From NCBI GenBank assembly GCA_965247015.1, contig CBDFGG010000002.1:62001-126000 (forward strand): DNA of 64,000 nucleotides, written 5' to 3'. Under the pieces are notes generated by a model. That model saw nothing but the letters and a program-made list of their open reading frames with translations. It ran no database searches and was not told the origin of the DNA. Each line of letters begins with the position of its first letter. Position 1 is the stretch's first letter. A program made the translations under genes and the position numbers. This document shows positions 36,158 to 45,376 of the stretch, piece after piece. This DNA is from JAIXWP01 sp965247015 (GTDB taxonomy: Bacteria; Bacteroidota; Bacteroidia; Flavobacteriales_D; Sanyastnellaceae).

Positions 36158-36217
36158 ATTCTCGATTCTCAATTCTCGACAAGCTATTTGAGAATTGAGA
36201 ATCGAGAATCGAGAATT
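36158..36217. repeat. Inverted GAGAATC heptamer element after infB
   Basis: In the minus-strand RNA, four units of AATTCTC/GATTCTC follow the infB stop directly. Then come a 12-nt spacer and inverted units GAGAATT, GAGAATC, GAGAATT. Arms 36158-36177 and 36190-36209 pair perfectly over 20 bp. Two more units stand at 63522-63535. Confidence 0.9.
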
Positions 36218-39106
36218 TTATAGCGTTTGCTTCACTTCTACTTCTTCGAAGGCTTCGATGTTGTCGCCTACTTTAATGTCGTTGAAACGTTCTACGTTCA
36301 ATCCGCACTCGTATCCTTTCGATACTTCTTTCACGTCGTCTTTGAAGCGCTTCAATGAACCGAGTTCACCAGTGAAGATTACAATACCATCGCGAATTAC
36401 GCGCACTTTGCTGTTGCGTGTAAGTTTTCCATCGAGGATGAAGCAACCGGCAACGGTACCCACTTTCGTGATTTTGAATACATCACGGATTTCCGCAGTA
36501 CCCACCACTTGTTCTTCGATCTTAGTGGACAACATACCTTCCATCGCTTCTTTGATTTCTTCGATGGCCTTGTAGATGATACTGTATAGCTTGATCTGAA
36601 TTTCTTCGTTCTCTGCAATTCTTCGAGCACTTTGGCTTGGGCGAACCTGGAAGCCGACGATGATTGCATCTGACGCAGATGCCAACAATACGTCTGATTC
36701 GGAGATTTGTCCCACCCCTTTGTGGATAATGCTCACTTGGATTTTCTCTGTAGAAAGCTTTTGTAGTGAATCTACCAATGCTTCTACTGATCCATCCACG
36801 TCTCCTTTTACAATCAAGTTCAATTGCTTGAAATCTCCCAAAGCGATACGACGACCGATCTCCTCGATAGTGAGGTGTTTCTTCGTGCGCACACTTTGTT
36901 CGCGTTGTAATTGTTGACGCTTGGTCGCAATATTTCTTGCTTCTCTTTCATCTTCTAGTACATAGAAGCGATCGCCGGCGTTTGGAGCGCCTTCGAAACC
37001 GAGAAGTGATACAGGAGTTGCTGGTCCTGCTTCATTAATTTTCATTCCACGTTCGTTGAACATTGCTTTTACGCGGCCGCTGTATTGACCTGCAAGCAAT
37101 GGATCTCCAACGCGAAGTGTTCCGCCTTCTACTAGCACTGTAGCTACATAACCACGACCCTTATCGAGTGATGATTCGATGACAGTACCAACAGCACGTT
37201 TCTTCGGATTCGCTTTCAAATCAAGGAGTTCAGCTTCAAGCAATACTTTTTCAAGAAGCTTGTCGATGTTCAATCCTTTCTTTGCTGCGATTTCCTGGCT
37301 TTGGAATTTACCACCCCATTCTTCAACGAGGATATTCATTTGCGATAATTGCTCGCGAATCTTTTCAGGATTTGCGCCAGCTTTATCCATTTTATTGAAA
37401 GCAAAAATCATTGGAACACCAGCAGCTTGAGCGTGACTGATCGCCTCTTTTGTTTGAGGCATTACGCTGTCGTCTGCTGCGATAACGATGATTGCAAGGT
37501 CAGTTACTTGAGCACCACGAGCACGCATAGCGGTAAACGCTTCGTGACCCGGTGTATCGAGGAACGTGATTTTCTTTTGTGTAGATGGAAGCATCACACT
37601 GTATGCACCAATGTGCTGAGTGATACCACCGGCCTCACCTGCGAGTACGTTTGCGTTACGGATAAAGTCGAGCAACGATGTTTTACCGTGATCGACGTGA
37701 CCCATTACTGTAACAACTGGTGGGCGAGATACAAGGTCTTCTGGACGATCTGCCTCTTCTTGCACAGAGTCCGTTACTTCAGCACTTACGAATTCAACTT
37801 GGAAGCCAAATTCTTCAGCGATAATGTGGATTGTTTCTGCGTCAAGACGCTGGTTGATCGAAGCGAAAATTCCGAGAGACATACACGCTTGAATAATTTC
37901 AACCGGTTGTCTATTCATCATGGTCGCCAATTCAGAAACCGTTACGAACTCGGTCAACTGTAGAACAGAACTTTGTTCTTGTTCGCGTTGCATTTGTTCA
38001 TCAGCGCGTCGAGCGACCTGATCACGTTTTTCTCTTCTGAATTTCGAAGACTTGGATTTACCTTGATTACCTAGGCGAGCAAGCGTTTCCTTGATTTGAT
38101 TCTGGATTTGCTTCTCATTGAGTTCCGCTTTTTGTTGCGGTGTAGCGTTCGGGTTTGGTCTGTTTTGCTGACCTTGACCTTGGCCTTGTCCGCCGCCTGG
38201 TCTATTACGGTTGGTTTTATCAGCCTCTTGTTGACGACCGATATCCACCTTAGCAACGCGTTTGCGTTTGCGTTTTTCTTTATTAGGATCGTTGTTCTGA
38301 GTTTTTGCTTCTTCCTTCTTCTTTTCAGGAGTTGTTGGAAGATCAATTTTACCCATCAATTTAACACCAGAAAGTTTTTGAACGTTTACACGAATCAATT
38401 CTTTCTCTACTGGTGCAACGACTTCAGGCACTGGCACTACTGCTGCAGGAGTTTCTACAACGGGCTCTGGAGTAGGAGCAGGGGTTGGTTCCGCTGCTTT
38501 ACCTTTTGCGCCTTTCTTTTTCTCAGCTGCTTTTTCTTCTTCTTTTTTCTTGCCTTTCGCCTTTGATTTCTCGTGAGAAGTCAAATCAATTTTACCGATG
38601 ATTTTTACATCACCAGGACGATCTTCGTCATCCGAGCGGGCTTCCACTGGTTCGATTTTCACACCACCTTTGTTCTCGATCACCTGTTCCACTTCTGGTT
38701 CAGGAGTTGGAGCAGGAGTTTCCTCTACTGCTGGGGCTGGTGCTACTTCAGGAGTAGGCTCTGTTTTAGCCTTTGCTGGTTCAACCTTTCTTTTGAATTT
38801 GGTCAAATCAATTTCTGGCTCCTCTTCATCTGTGCCATCTGCCTTTTTCTTCTTTGTAGAATCAAGGGTGATGGTTTCGCGAGATTCACGAATTTTTGTT
38901 GCTTGAGCCGCAGTTTTCTCTTTTGCTTTCTGATCGCTTGAGAATTCTACTTCCAAGATCTCATACACATCGGCTTCAATTTTGGCCATTGGATTATTGT
39001 CCACCAAAATTCCTTTTTTACCAAGGAATTCTACGATGGTATCCTTACTTACGCCAAGCGTTACTGCCGCTTTTCCTAATCTTTGTGGTGCCTTGTTTTC
39101 GGACAT
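36218..39106 (-). CDS. infB: Translation initiation factor IF-2
   Basis: 962 residues. The N-terminal IF2_N region (QRLGKAAVTLGVSKDTIVEFLGKKG) is followed by a long low-complexity Lys/Glu/Pro-rich linker (~residues 75-340). The G domain shows G1 GHVDHGKTS (~residue 475), DTPGHEAF and NKMDK. The C-terminal domains carry VGTAEIRDVFKITKVGTVAGC. IF-2 delivers fMet-tRNA to the 30S subunit and promotes joining. The order rimP-nusA-infB is the usual one. The opposite strand of the low-complexity linker yields long spurious ORFs. Confidence 0.97.
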   Translation of the reverse strand: MSENKAPQRLGKAAVTLGVSKDTIVEFLGKKGILVDNNPMAKIEADVYEILEVEFSSDQKAKEKTAAQATKIRESRETITLDSTKKKKADGTDEEEPEIDLTKFKRKVEPAKAKTEPTPEVAPAPAVEETPAPTPEPEVEQVIENKGGVKIEPVEARSDDEDRPGDVKIIGKIDLTSHEKSKAKGKKKEEEKAAEKKKGAKGKAAEPTPAPTPEPVVETPAAVVPVPEVVAPVEKELIRVNVQKLSGVKLMGKIDLPTTPEKKKEEAKTQNNDPNKEKRKRKRVAKVDIGRQQEADKTNRNRPGGGQGQGQGQQNRPNPNATPQQKAELNEKQIQNQIKETLARLGNQGKSKSSKFRREKRDQVARRADEQMQREQEQSSVLQLTEFVTVSELATMMNRQPVEIIQACMSLGIFASINQRLDAETIHIIAEEFGFQVEFVSAEVTDSVQEEADRPEDLVSRPPVVTVMGHVDHGKTSLLDFIRNANVLAGEAGGITQHIGAYSVMLPSTQKKITFLDTPGHEAFTAMRARGAQVTDLAIIVIAADDSVMPQTKEAISHAQAAGVPMIFAFNKMDKAGANPEKIREQLSQMNILVEEWGGKFQSQEIAAKKGLNIDKLLEKVLLEAELLDLKANPKKRAVGTVIESSLDKGRGYVATVLVEGGTLRVGDPLLAGQYSGRVKAMFNERGMKINEAGPATPVSLLGFEGAPNAGDRFYVLEDEREARNIATKRQQLQREQSVRTKKHLTIEEIGRRIALGDFKQLNLIVKGDVDGSVEALVDSLQKLSTEKIQVSIIHKGVGQISESDVLLASASDAIIVGFQVRPSQSARRIAENEEIQIKLYSIIYKAIEEIKEAMEGMLSTKIEEQVVGTAEIRDVFKITKVGTVAGCFILDGKLTRNSKVRVIRDGIVIFTGELGSLKRFKDDVKEVSKGYECGLNVERFNDIKVGDNIEAFEEVEVKQTL

Positions 39107-39210
39107 AAATTGTATTTGGTGGCCACCGAAAATATGTTCGATGGCACTAACTCTCTTTCACTTAACTCCTGTGTAAAGATAATCTTTCCACAGTAAACTC
39201 TACGTTGTTA

Positions 39211-40446
39211 TTATTCAAACTCTTCGCGAAGAATGCGGACCACCTCGTCTACAGTTTCTTCTTCTAAGTCTGTTCTTTTCACTAAATCTTCTTTTGGAAT
39301 TTCGAGTACTGAACGTGCAGTATCACAGCCGATGGCTTTCAATTCTGCAATGATCCAGCTATCGATTTCGTCTGAGAATTCGTCAAGATCCACATCATCG
39401 ATGTCGGCCTCATTTTCACGATATACATCAATATCAAAACCTGTCAAACGACCCGCTAGACGGATGTTGTGACCACCTTTACCGATTGCAAGCGATACTT
39501 GGTCAGGTTTCAAGAATACATCCGCCTTCGCATTTTCGCGATCGAGGTTGATGCTTGAAATTTTTGCTGGTGCCAAAGCACGACCGATCAACAATTGCTC
39601 GTTGCTGGTGTATTGAATAACGTCGATATTCTCATTGCGCAATTCACGCACAATGCTGTGAATACGTGAACCCTTCATACCTACGCAAGCACCTACTGGA
39701 TCGATACGATCGTCATAGCTTTCTACAGCTACTTTCGCACGCTCACCTGGCTCACGAACGATTTTCTTGATAGTAATCAAACCATCAAAAACCTCTGGTA
39801 CTTCTTGTTCGAACAATTTCTCCAAGAACTCAGGCGCGGTGCGGCTAAGAACGATTGAAGGTGAATTGTTGCGCATGTCAACTTTGTAAACAACGGCACG
39901 GATAGTGTCGCCTTTTTTGTAGAAATCACTAGGGATTTGCTGCTCTTTCGGCAATACTAATTCGTTGTCTTCATCGTCAAGGACAAGTATTTCTTTCTTC
40001 CATACTTGGTAAACTTCACCAGTGATAATATCACCAACGCGCTCACGGTATTTCTGATAGATATGGTCTTTTTCAAGTTCCATGATTCGAGAAGCAAGGT
40101 TTTGGCGCATTGCCAAAACGTTACGACGACCGAAGTCCTCGATCTTGATTTCTTCGATCAATTCTTCGCCTATCTCTAGGTCTGGAACGATTTTGCGAGC
40201 TAAGCTCACTTCAATTTGTGCGACCTCGTCATCCAATTCTCCATCGGGTACGATTTCACGCGTACGCCAGATTTCTAAGTCACCTCTGTCTGAGTTTACG
40301 ATGATGTCAAAGCCATCATCTGCGCCCCAGCGCTTAAGGATCATGTTACGGAAAACATCCGCAAGGATGTTGGTCATCGTTTCGCGGTCGATGTTCTTGA
40401 ATTCTTTGAATTCCGAGAACGCCTCACCTAGGTTTACCCCTTTCAT
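39211..40446 (-). CDS. nusA: Transcription termination/antitermination factor NusA
   Basis: 411 residues. The N-terminal RNA-polymerase-binding domain, S1 domain (GDIITGEVYQVWKKEILV) and two KH domains (VGACVGMKGSRIHSIVREL, LAIGKGGHNIRLAGRLTGFDI) are all visible. The C-terminal tail (DVDLDEFSDEIDSWIIAELKAIGC) is the short form usual in Bacteroidota. 11 nt separate it from rimP. Confidence 0.96.
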   Translation of the reverse strand: MKGVNLGEAFSEFKEFKNIDRETMTNILADVFRNMILKRWGADDGFDIIVNSDRGDLEIWRTREIVPDGELDDEVAQIEVSLARKIVPDLEIGEELIEEIKIEDFGRRNVLAMRQNLASRIMELEKDHIYQKYRERVGDIITGEVYQVWKKEILVLDDEDNELVLPKEQQIPSDFYKKGDTIRAVVYKVDMRNNSPSIVLSRTAPEFLEKLFEQEVPEVFDGLITIKKIVREPGERAKVAVESYDDRIDPVGACVGMKGSRIHSIVRELRNENIDVIQYTSNEQLLIGRALAPAKISSINLDRENAKADVFLKPDQVSLAIGKGGHNIRLAGRLTGFDIDVYRENEADIDDVDLDEFSDEIDSWIIAELKAIGCDTARSVLEIPKEDLVKRTDLEEETVDEVVRILREEFE

Positions 40447-40457
40447 TTTTCAATGAT

Positions 40458-40925
40458 TTATTTGAAGCTAATTACAATTTTTGTTTCTGATATCGTGTCA
40501 AACGGGACTTCAATGTCTCGTTCTACCCATTTCTTTCCTTTCTTACCTTCTACTTCTTCTTTTGTGCGTGTGTGCACTACTACTTTCTCTTCGTCTGCAG
40601 CGTTCATCAAGCCTTCGAGCTTTGAACCATCGGTAAGTTTGATCTCTACATTTCTTCCAATATTCTTAAAATATTGGCGCTTTAATTTCAACGGACGGCC
40701 TACTCCTGGCGACGATACATCTAATGCAAAGTCTTCTACCTCACGATCAAGGTTGCCCTCAATTTGTCTGCTGACCATCAAACAGTCTTCCAGTGCTAAT
40801 CCACTATCGCGATCAATAAACACCTCGATTTTGTTGCCGGGTTTGATATTGATTTCTACAATGAAGATGTCTGTCCCTTCAATCTTTTCATCAATTAAGC
40901 TCTGTATCCTGTCTTTTGTAATCAT
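40458..40925 (-). CDS. rimP: Ribosome maturation factor RimP
   Basis: 155 residues from ATG 40925; an upstream in-frame extension to 41003 crosses the terminator of the neighbouring gene and was rejected. RimP aids 30S assembly. Motifs: IFIVEINIKPGNKIEVFIDRD, CLMVSRQIEGNLD and DFALDVSSPGVGRPLKLKRQY, which is the family hallmark, then a C-terminal SH3-like domain. Confidence 0.93.
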   Translation of the reverse strand: MITKDRIQSLIDEKIEGTDIFIVEINIKPGNKIEVFIDRDSGLALEDCLMVSRQIEGNLDREVEDFALDVSSPGVGRPLKLKRQYFKNIGRNVEIKLTDGSKLEGLMNAADEEKVVVHTRTKEEVEGKKGKKWVERDIEVPFDTISETKIVISFK

Positions 40926-40973
40926 TGCCGTGTCTAAATTACTGATTATCAACACCCGATTTGACTTATAGCC

Positions 40974-41000
40974 AAAAAAAAGAGGGGCTTTGACCCCTCT
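40974..41000 (-). terminator. Terminator of the SpoIIE phosphatase gene
   Basis: Stem AGAGGGG / CCCCTCT with a 6-nt loop and seven T residues on the minus strand, 73 nt after the phosphatase stop. Confidence 0.85.
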
Positions 41001-41072
41001 CACGTTGATATTTCAGTGCCTAAAGCGTTGCAAAGATACAACAAATTTTTTGATTGTCAATTTATTGGCCGA

Positions 41073-42605
41073 CTATGCCACTTTTAACTGCTGGTTGACT
41101 CCTGTGCATGGGATGCGGAATGCGCCGATCAGTACGTCATCAATTTGCTCCAATTCTCCTTTCCAAAAATGGAATTCATATTGGAAAAGGTATTGCTGGT
41201 CTTCGAGTCGAAGATCCTGATGGTCGATTATAAAATCTTGGAAACGCTTGCTCAGATATTTTTTGCCTTTCTCGCCACCAAACTGATCTGCGAATCCATC
41301 TGAATATAGATAAATGAGATTGCCGGCAGAACAAGGAATTTCGTGGTCGGTGAAGGCTTGATTCGCAAAGTATTTGGATCCAATCGAATGCTTGTCTCCT
41401 TTGAAAATGCTCAATTCACGATTTGATAATTGCGTGAGGGGACGACCTGCTCCTGAAAATAGGAGTTCGCCTGTTTCTTTGTTGAAACGACAAAGCGCGA
41501 TATCCATTCCTTCTCCTTCGTGCTTTGTATTGCGATTGATGGATGAGGCGATTTGATTATTCAATTTTGTAAGTACCATTCCTGGGGTAATCGCTTCATT
41601 GCTATTGATGATATTGGTTAAAATGGTATTTCCGATGAGGCTCATGAATGCCCCGGGAACGCCATGCCCAGTGCAGTCTGCTACCGCAAAGTAGCTGTAC
41701 TCATCTTTTTCCATAAACCAGAAGAAGTCACCACTCACGATATCGCGAGGTTGGAACATGACAAACATTTCTGGAAAAACTTTTTTGATATTGGCAATCA
41801 CTGGAAGTGTCGCGCTTTGTATACGTTGGGCAGCGTTGATGCTGTCTACGATATCTCTATTTTTAACGGCGAGTTCTTTTGATTTTTCAGAAAGCTCTTG
41901 TTTCAATGCATCTTCTTTGTTCAATATTTTTCTCACTTGACGAAGAATGAAAAATGCAACAACCGCTAAGCCTACAAGTACAAACCCGAGTTGTCGAATC
42001 ACTGCATTTCTTGCAGCTACGATAAATGTGTCAAAAGTTTGATCCACTTGGAGCAGTCCGACTGTTTGTCCTGCTTTGTTTTTAATGGGTGCAAACGAAG
42101 AGAGCCAAGTTCCGTTTTCATCAGTGTAAGGTCCAAGGTCTCCACCTGAATTATATTTTTCTATGTGTATTGCATCGAACTCAGACCATTGGTGTTTCCA
42201 ATATGGATTGGTAGAAGAAGAGATGGCGAATTCAAAATATTTTCTAGAAGGATTCAAAACCATGGTGTAGATGTCGGTCTTCAATCCATTCGCGTTTCTT
42301 GCATTCGCAAGCATTTTTTGGTTTTGTAAATAAAAAGGATGATCGTCTGTTTTTTTAAGAGCGTCCATTTCAGCGAAAGACTCAAATAATGCGGTGTGTT
42401 CATCGCCATCTATTTGTGCTGCGAGAGTATGAGCGATACTTGATAGCTTGCTTTTTTCAGCATCTTCATGCTGATTGAGTTGAGACTGATAAGTGTATGC
42501 AAGGAATAAGGTCGTGAGTCCTATTAATAGACCAAAGAGAAGCAGCATGATTCGTGCTGCTGAGTTTTCAATAATATTCCGCCACTTAAGCGCTATTTCT
42601 GCCAT
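41073..42605 (-). CDS. Membrane-bound SpoIIE-type protein phosphatase
   Basis: 510 residues. Two membrane helices (~residues 18-40 and ~200-222) flank a ~160-residue extracytoplasmic sensor (sCache-like; FEFAISSSTNPYWKHQWSEFD, QTVGLLQVDQTFD). A short coiled coil (KEDALKQELSEKSKELAVKNRD) links to a C-terminal PP2C/SpoIIE domain: MFQPRDIVSGDFFWF, AVADCTGHGVPGAFMS and YLYSDGFADQFGG carry the metal-binding Asp residues. Such proteins dephosphorylate anti-sigma antagonists or other regulators in response to an outside signal. No anti-sigma partner is encoded nearby. Downstream terminator at 40974; upstream lies the large inverted repeat. Confidence 0.88.
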   Translation of the reverse strand: MAEIALKWRNIIENSAARIMLLLFGLLIGLTTLFLAYTYQSQLNQHEDAEKSKLSSIAHTLAAQIDGDEHTALFESFAEMDALKKTDDHPFYLQNQKMLANARNANGLKTDIYTMVLNPSRKYFEFAISSSTNPYWKHQWSEFDAIHIEKYNSGGDLGPYTDENGTWLSSFAPIKNKAGQTVGLLQVDQTFDTFIVAARNAVIRQLGFVLVGLAVVAFFILRQVRKILNKEDALKQELSEKSKELAVKNRDIVDSINAAQRIQSATLPVIANIKKVFPEMFVMFQPRDIVSGDFFWFMEKDEYSYFAVADCTGHGVPGAFMSLIGNTILTNIINSNEAITPGMVLTKLNNQIASSINRNTKHEGEGMDIALCRFNKETGELLFSGAGRPLTQLSNRELSIFKGDKHSIGSKYFANQAFTDHEIPCSAGNLIYLYSDGFADQFGGEKGKKYLSKRFQDFIIDHQDLRLEDQQYLFQYEFHFWKGELEQIDDVLIGAFRIPCTGVNQQLKVA

Positions 42606-43132
42606 AATATTCCGTTATTCCCGAATATGTACGACTGGTACCGTGAATAGGTTTCCTTGCACTCAAACATTGAGTTGATTCATTCTCGTTCTGATAGTGC
42701 TTGGTTCTTGGTTCCCTTCGCTATACTTCGCTAGCGCTACGTTACGCTCAGGGCGGCGCTTGGTTCATTGTTCTTGGTTCTTAGTTCTTGGATGAGGGCG
42801 GGCCACGGGTGGCACCACCCTTCGACTCCGCATTTTATCTACGCTACGCTTGATAAAATGCTCCGCTCAGGGAACGGTCGTGCTTCGCTCATATGGGGAA
42901 AAAGAAAAAAGTTGGGCACTTTGTGCCCAACTTTTTTCTTTTTCCCCATTTAGTGAGCGCGTCTCGTTCCCTGAGCGAAGCGTAGCGTCAGCGAAGTGAA
43001 GTCGAAGGGTGGTGCAAATCCGTGGAGCGACTCCAATACCTCGCAATAAATAAGGTTAGTGCAAATCCATGGCCCGCCCTCATCCAAGAACCAAGAACCA
43101 AGAACTAAGAACAATGAACCAAGAACCCAGCA
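42606..43132. other. Gene-free region between lysS and the phosphatase gene
   Basis: 527 bp, almost all occupied by the nested inverted repeat at 42697-43146 and its central terminator. No ORF can be supported; the short frames here are products of the repeats. Confidence 0.85.
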
Positions 43133-43146
43133 CTAAGAACCAATCA
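42697..43146. repeat. Nested ~450-bp inverted repeat with heptamer outer arms
   Basis: Outer arms are CTTGGTT-type heptamers (42697-42717 and 42757-42790, against 43084-43146). The next inner pairs are 42791-42805 / 43070-43084 (15 bp perfect), 42813-42827 / 43000-43014 (15 bp perfect), 42866-42876 / 42965-42975 (11 bp perfect) and the central hairpin 42895-42918 / 42924-42947 (24 bp perfect). All pairs are in nested order. The inner part holds the CCCTTCGACT/CCCTGAGCG motif known as a common dispersed repeat in this phylum. Confidence 0.85.
42895..42947 (-). terminator. Central hairpin, likely lysS terminator
   Basis: A 24-bp perfect stem with a 5-nt loop CTTTG; a purine-rich strand with A-runs faces T-runs on either side, so it could end transcription in both directions. 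It lies about 190 nt beyond the lysS stop. Confidence 0.7.
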
Positions 43147-44854
43147 CCAACTTCCACGACTCTACATCCGCTAGCTGCATGGCTGGGATGTCGAGTTTGT
43201 TCTTTTTGCGGTAAGCGTTTAGGTTTTGGTGAATGGATGTAGACTTGGCTTCACGGAGTTTGTCTAATGAATCATATCCCGCTTTCACTACGTGCTCAAT
43301 CCATTCAGGAGCAATGCCTGCGGCCTCGTATTCTTTTAAATCCGGACCAGTTGCAAATTTCTCTGGACGCATCTGAGGGAAGAAGAGTACTTCTTGGATC
43401 GTTGGATTGTTGGTCAACAACATGACCAAACGATCGACTCCGATACCCATTCCAGATGTTGGAGGCATACCATATTCTAATGCACGAAGGAAGTCTTGGT
43501 CGATAAACATCGCCTCATCATCTCCGCGCTCTTGCAATTTCATTTGCTCTTCAAAACGTCCGCGCTGATCAATGGGGTCGTTCAACTCAGAATAAGCATT
43601 CGCTAATTCTTTTCCATTAATCATCAATTCAAATCGCTCGGTCAATTCTGGATTGCTGCGGTGGCGCTTGCACAACGGCGACATTTCTACGGGATAATCC
43701 GTGATGAATGTGGGCTGAATAAAATTGCCCTCGCACTTTGCACCGAAAATTTCATCGATCAGTTTTCCTTTACCCATCGACTCATTTACATCTATACCAA
43801 TGCTCTTACAGAAATCGAAAAGTTCTTTTTCTGATTTTCCAGTAATATCAAATCCTGTGTATTCAATGATAGCATCTGTCATCGATAGACGACGGAACGG
43901 TGTTTTGAAATCTATCACTTTATCACCAAATGGAACGGAGGTGGTGCCTAGTGCTTTTTCACAAACATGCTGAATCATAGCCTCTGTGAAATCCATCATC
44001 CAGTTGTAGTCCTTATAGGCTACATAAATTTCCATTACGGTAAATTCTGGATTGTGAGTTCTATCCATCCCTTCATTTCTGAAGTTGCGGCTGAATTCAT
44101 ATACACCCTCAAAACCGCCTACAATAAGGCGCTTCAAGTAAAGCTCATTGGCAATACGCAAATACATGGGCACATCTAGTGCATTGTGATGCGTGATGAA
44201 TGGACGCGCAGACGCACCGCCGGGAATGGCCTGTAATACCGGTGTGTCTACTTCTAAATAGCCGTAGCTATTGAAGAAGTCGCGCATGGCATTGACAATC
44301 TTGGTGCGCGTTATAAATGTTTCTTTTACTTTTTCGTTGACTACCAAATCCACATAGCGCATGCGGTAGCGCAATTCTGGATCGGTGAAAGCATCGTAAA
44401 TATTTCCTTCTTTATCGGTCTTCACCACAGGAAGCGGCTTCAATGATTTTGCAAGCACTGTAAGTTCGCTCACTTGAATGGAAATTTCGCCCATACGCGT
44501 GGTGAAAAGGGTTCCCTTGACACCGATGAAATCACCAAAGTGCAAAAGGTGGCGCACTACTTCGTTGTAGTACGACTTGTCTTCCCCCGGACAAATATTA
44601 TCTGATGCGATATAAATCTGAATCTTACCCTTACTGTCATGAAGATCTGCAAAAGATGCCTTACCCATCACACGCATGTTCATGAGACGGCCAGCAACCA
44701 CTACTTCCTTACCCTCTTCGTAGTTGGTTAAAATGTCTTTTGAGTAATTGTTTACTACGTATTCAGCCGCAGGGAAGGGCTCAATACCTTTTTCTCGTAA
44801 TTTCTGTAGTGCGTTTCTTCTTACTACTTCTTCGTCTGACAAGTTTTGAATCAT
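43133..44854 (-). CDS. lysS: Lysyl-tRNA synthetase, class II
   Basis: 573 residues. OB-fold anticodon-binding domain (VVVAGRLMNMRVMGKASFADLHD) followed by a class II catalytic core with motif 2 (FRNEGMDRTHNPEFTVMEIYVAY) and motif 3 (GMGIGVDRLVMLL). The length is that of Bacteroidota LysS, with a C-terminal extension of ~70 residues (YEAAGIAPEWIEHVVKAGYDSLDKL). Its final codons ATT GGT TCT TAG are part of the heptamer repeat, so the stop codon itself is supplied by a repeat unit. Confidence 0.96.
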   Translation of the reverse strand: MIQNLSDEEVVRRNALQKLREKGIEPFPAAEYVVNNYSKDILTNYEEGKEVVVAGRLMNMRVMGKASFADLHDSKGKIQIYIASDNICPGEDKSYYNEVVRHLLHFGDFIGVKGTLFTTRMGEISIQVSELTVLAKSLKPLPVVKTDKEGNIYDAFTDPELRYRMRYVDLVVNEKVKETFITRTKIVNAMRDFFNSYGYLEVDTPVLQAIPGGASARPFITHHNALDVPMYLRIANELYLKRLIVGGFEGVYEFSRNFRNEGMDRTHNPEFTVMEIYVAYKDYNWMMDFTEAMIQHVCEKALGTTSVPFGDKVIDFKTPFRRLSMTDAIIEYTGFDITGKSEKELFDFCKSIGIDVNESMGKGKLIDEIFGAKCEGNFIQPTFITDYPVEMSPLCKRHRSNPELTERFELMINGKELANAYSELNDPIDQRGRFEEQMKLQERGDDEAMFIDQDFLRALEYGMPPTSGMGIGVDRLVMLLTNNPTIQEVLFFPQMRPEKFATGPDLKEYEAAGIAPEWIEHVVKAGYDSLDKLREAKSTSIHQNLNAYRKKNKLDIPAMQLADVESWKLVIGS

Positions 44855-44883
44855 GTCGCGAAAATAAGCATTCTATGAGTATC

Positions 44884-44921
44884 AAAAAAAAGCCCTCTCG
44901 TTTTGATGAGAGGGCTTTTTG
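44884..44921 (-). terminator. Terminator of the XRE regulator gene
   Basis: Stem AGCCCTCTC / GAGAGGGCT (44891-44899 and 44908-44916), loop 8 nt, with T-runs on both strands. It isolates lysS from the gene upstream. Confidence 0.88.
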
Positions 44922-45155
44922 TTATGCCATTACTTCTTGTTCATTCAGCAATTCGATTGGAGATACCTGAAGAATTTCAGAGATCTTCAGCATTCTCTCT
45001 ATCGATAGCTTAGCAAGTCCAAGTTCAATTCTGCTGTAAGCATTTTGTGAAATGCCGATTTTTGATGCGACAAATTCTTGTGACATGCCCTGTTTAGAGC
45101 GCAAATTGCGAATGCGAATGTGAATCTGCTTCGCGGAAAAATTGTAAGAGTCCAT
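44922..45155 (-). CDS. Small XRE-type helix-turn-helix regulator
   Basis: 77 residues made almost entirely of one HTH_3 domain (IRIRNLRSKQGMSQEFVASKIGISQNAYSRIE, then KLSIERMLKISEILQVSPIELL). No sensor domain is attached. Its own terminator and a ~220-bp upstream region make it a single-gene unit. Targets unknown; the upstream region has small inverted repeats that could be autoregulatory sites. Confidence 0.85.
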   Translation of the reverse strand: MDSYNFSAKQIHIRIRNLRSKQGMSQEFVASKIGISQNAYSRIELGLAKLSIERMLKISEILQVSPIELLNEQEVMA

Positions 45156-45325
45156 AATTGTTTAACGTGGCTTTTTTTGGAGATTGGACGCTAAATTAAT
45201 TCCGCGTTTTCACAAAAAAAACGGTTAAACCTTTTTCATAAGTACTCAAAATACCTATCACTTGGTAGGTTTAAAAAATTATTGAGTTGAAAATAAACTC
45301 ATTGTGAAAACAAAAATTTTTGAGT
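45156..45325. other. Upstream region of the XRE gene
   Basis: AT-rich sequence without an ORF. It holds the interrupted inverted repeats ACCTA / TAGGT (45253-45257, 45266-45270) and GAGTT / AACTC (about 45283-45300). No consensus promoter box was identified. Confidence 0.4.
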
Positions 45326-45359
45326 AAAAAAAATCCGTCCCCCAAACGGAGAACGGACT
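45326..45359 (-). terminator. Terminator of the sortilin-like T9SS gene
   Basis: On the minus strand an 11-pair stem with G-T wobbles (45359-45349 with 45342-45332) is followed by eight T residues. It starts 18 nt after the stop. Confidence 0.65.
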
Positions 45360-45376
45360 TTCTTATTGGTGGAGCC

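Noticed and set aside
37349..38941. Long plus-strand frames of 100-204 codons opposite infB
   Set aside because: They are the reverse complement of the IF-2 G domain and its Lys/Glu/Pro-rich linker, rich in Phe/Leu/Cys/Ser with no family signature.
40926..41003. Longer RimP with a 26-residue N-terminal extension
   Set aside because: The extension passes through the terminator hairpin of the adjacent gene, and the family starts near ATG 40925.
42768..42953. 61-codon frame in the lysS downstream region
   Set aside because: It consists of the heptamers and inverted repeat; no coding signature.
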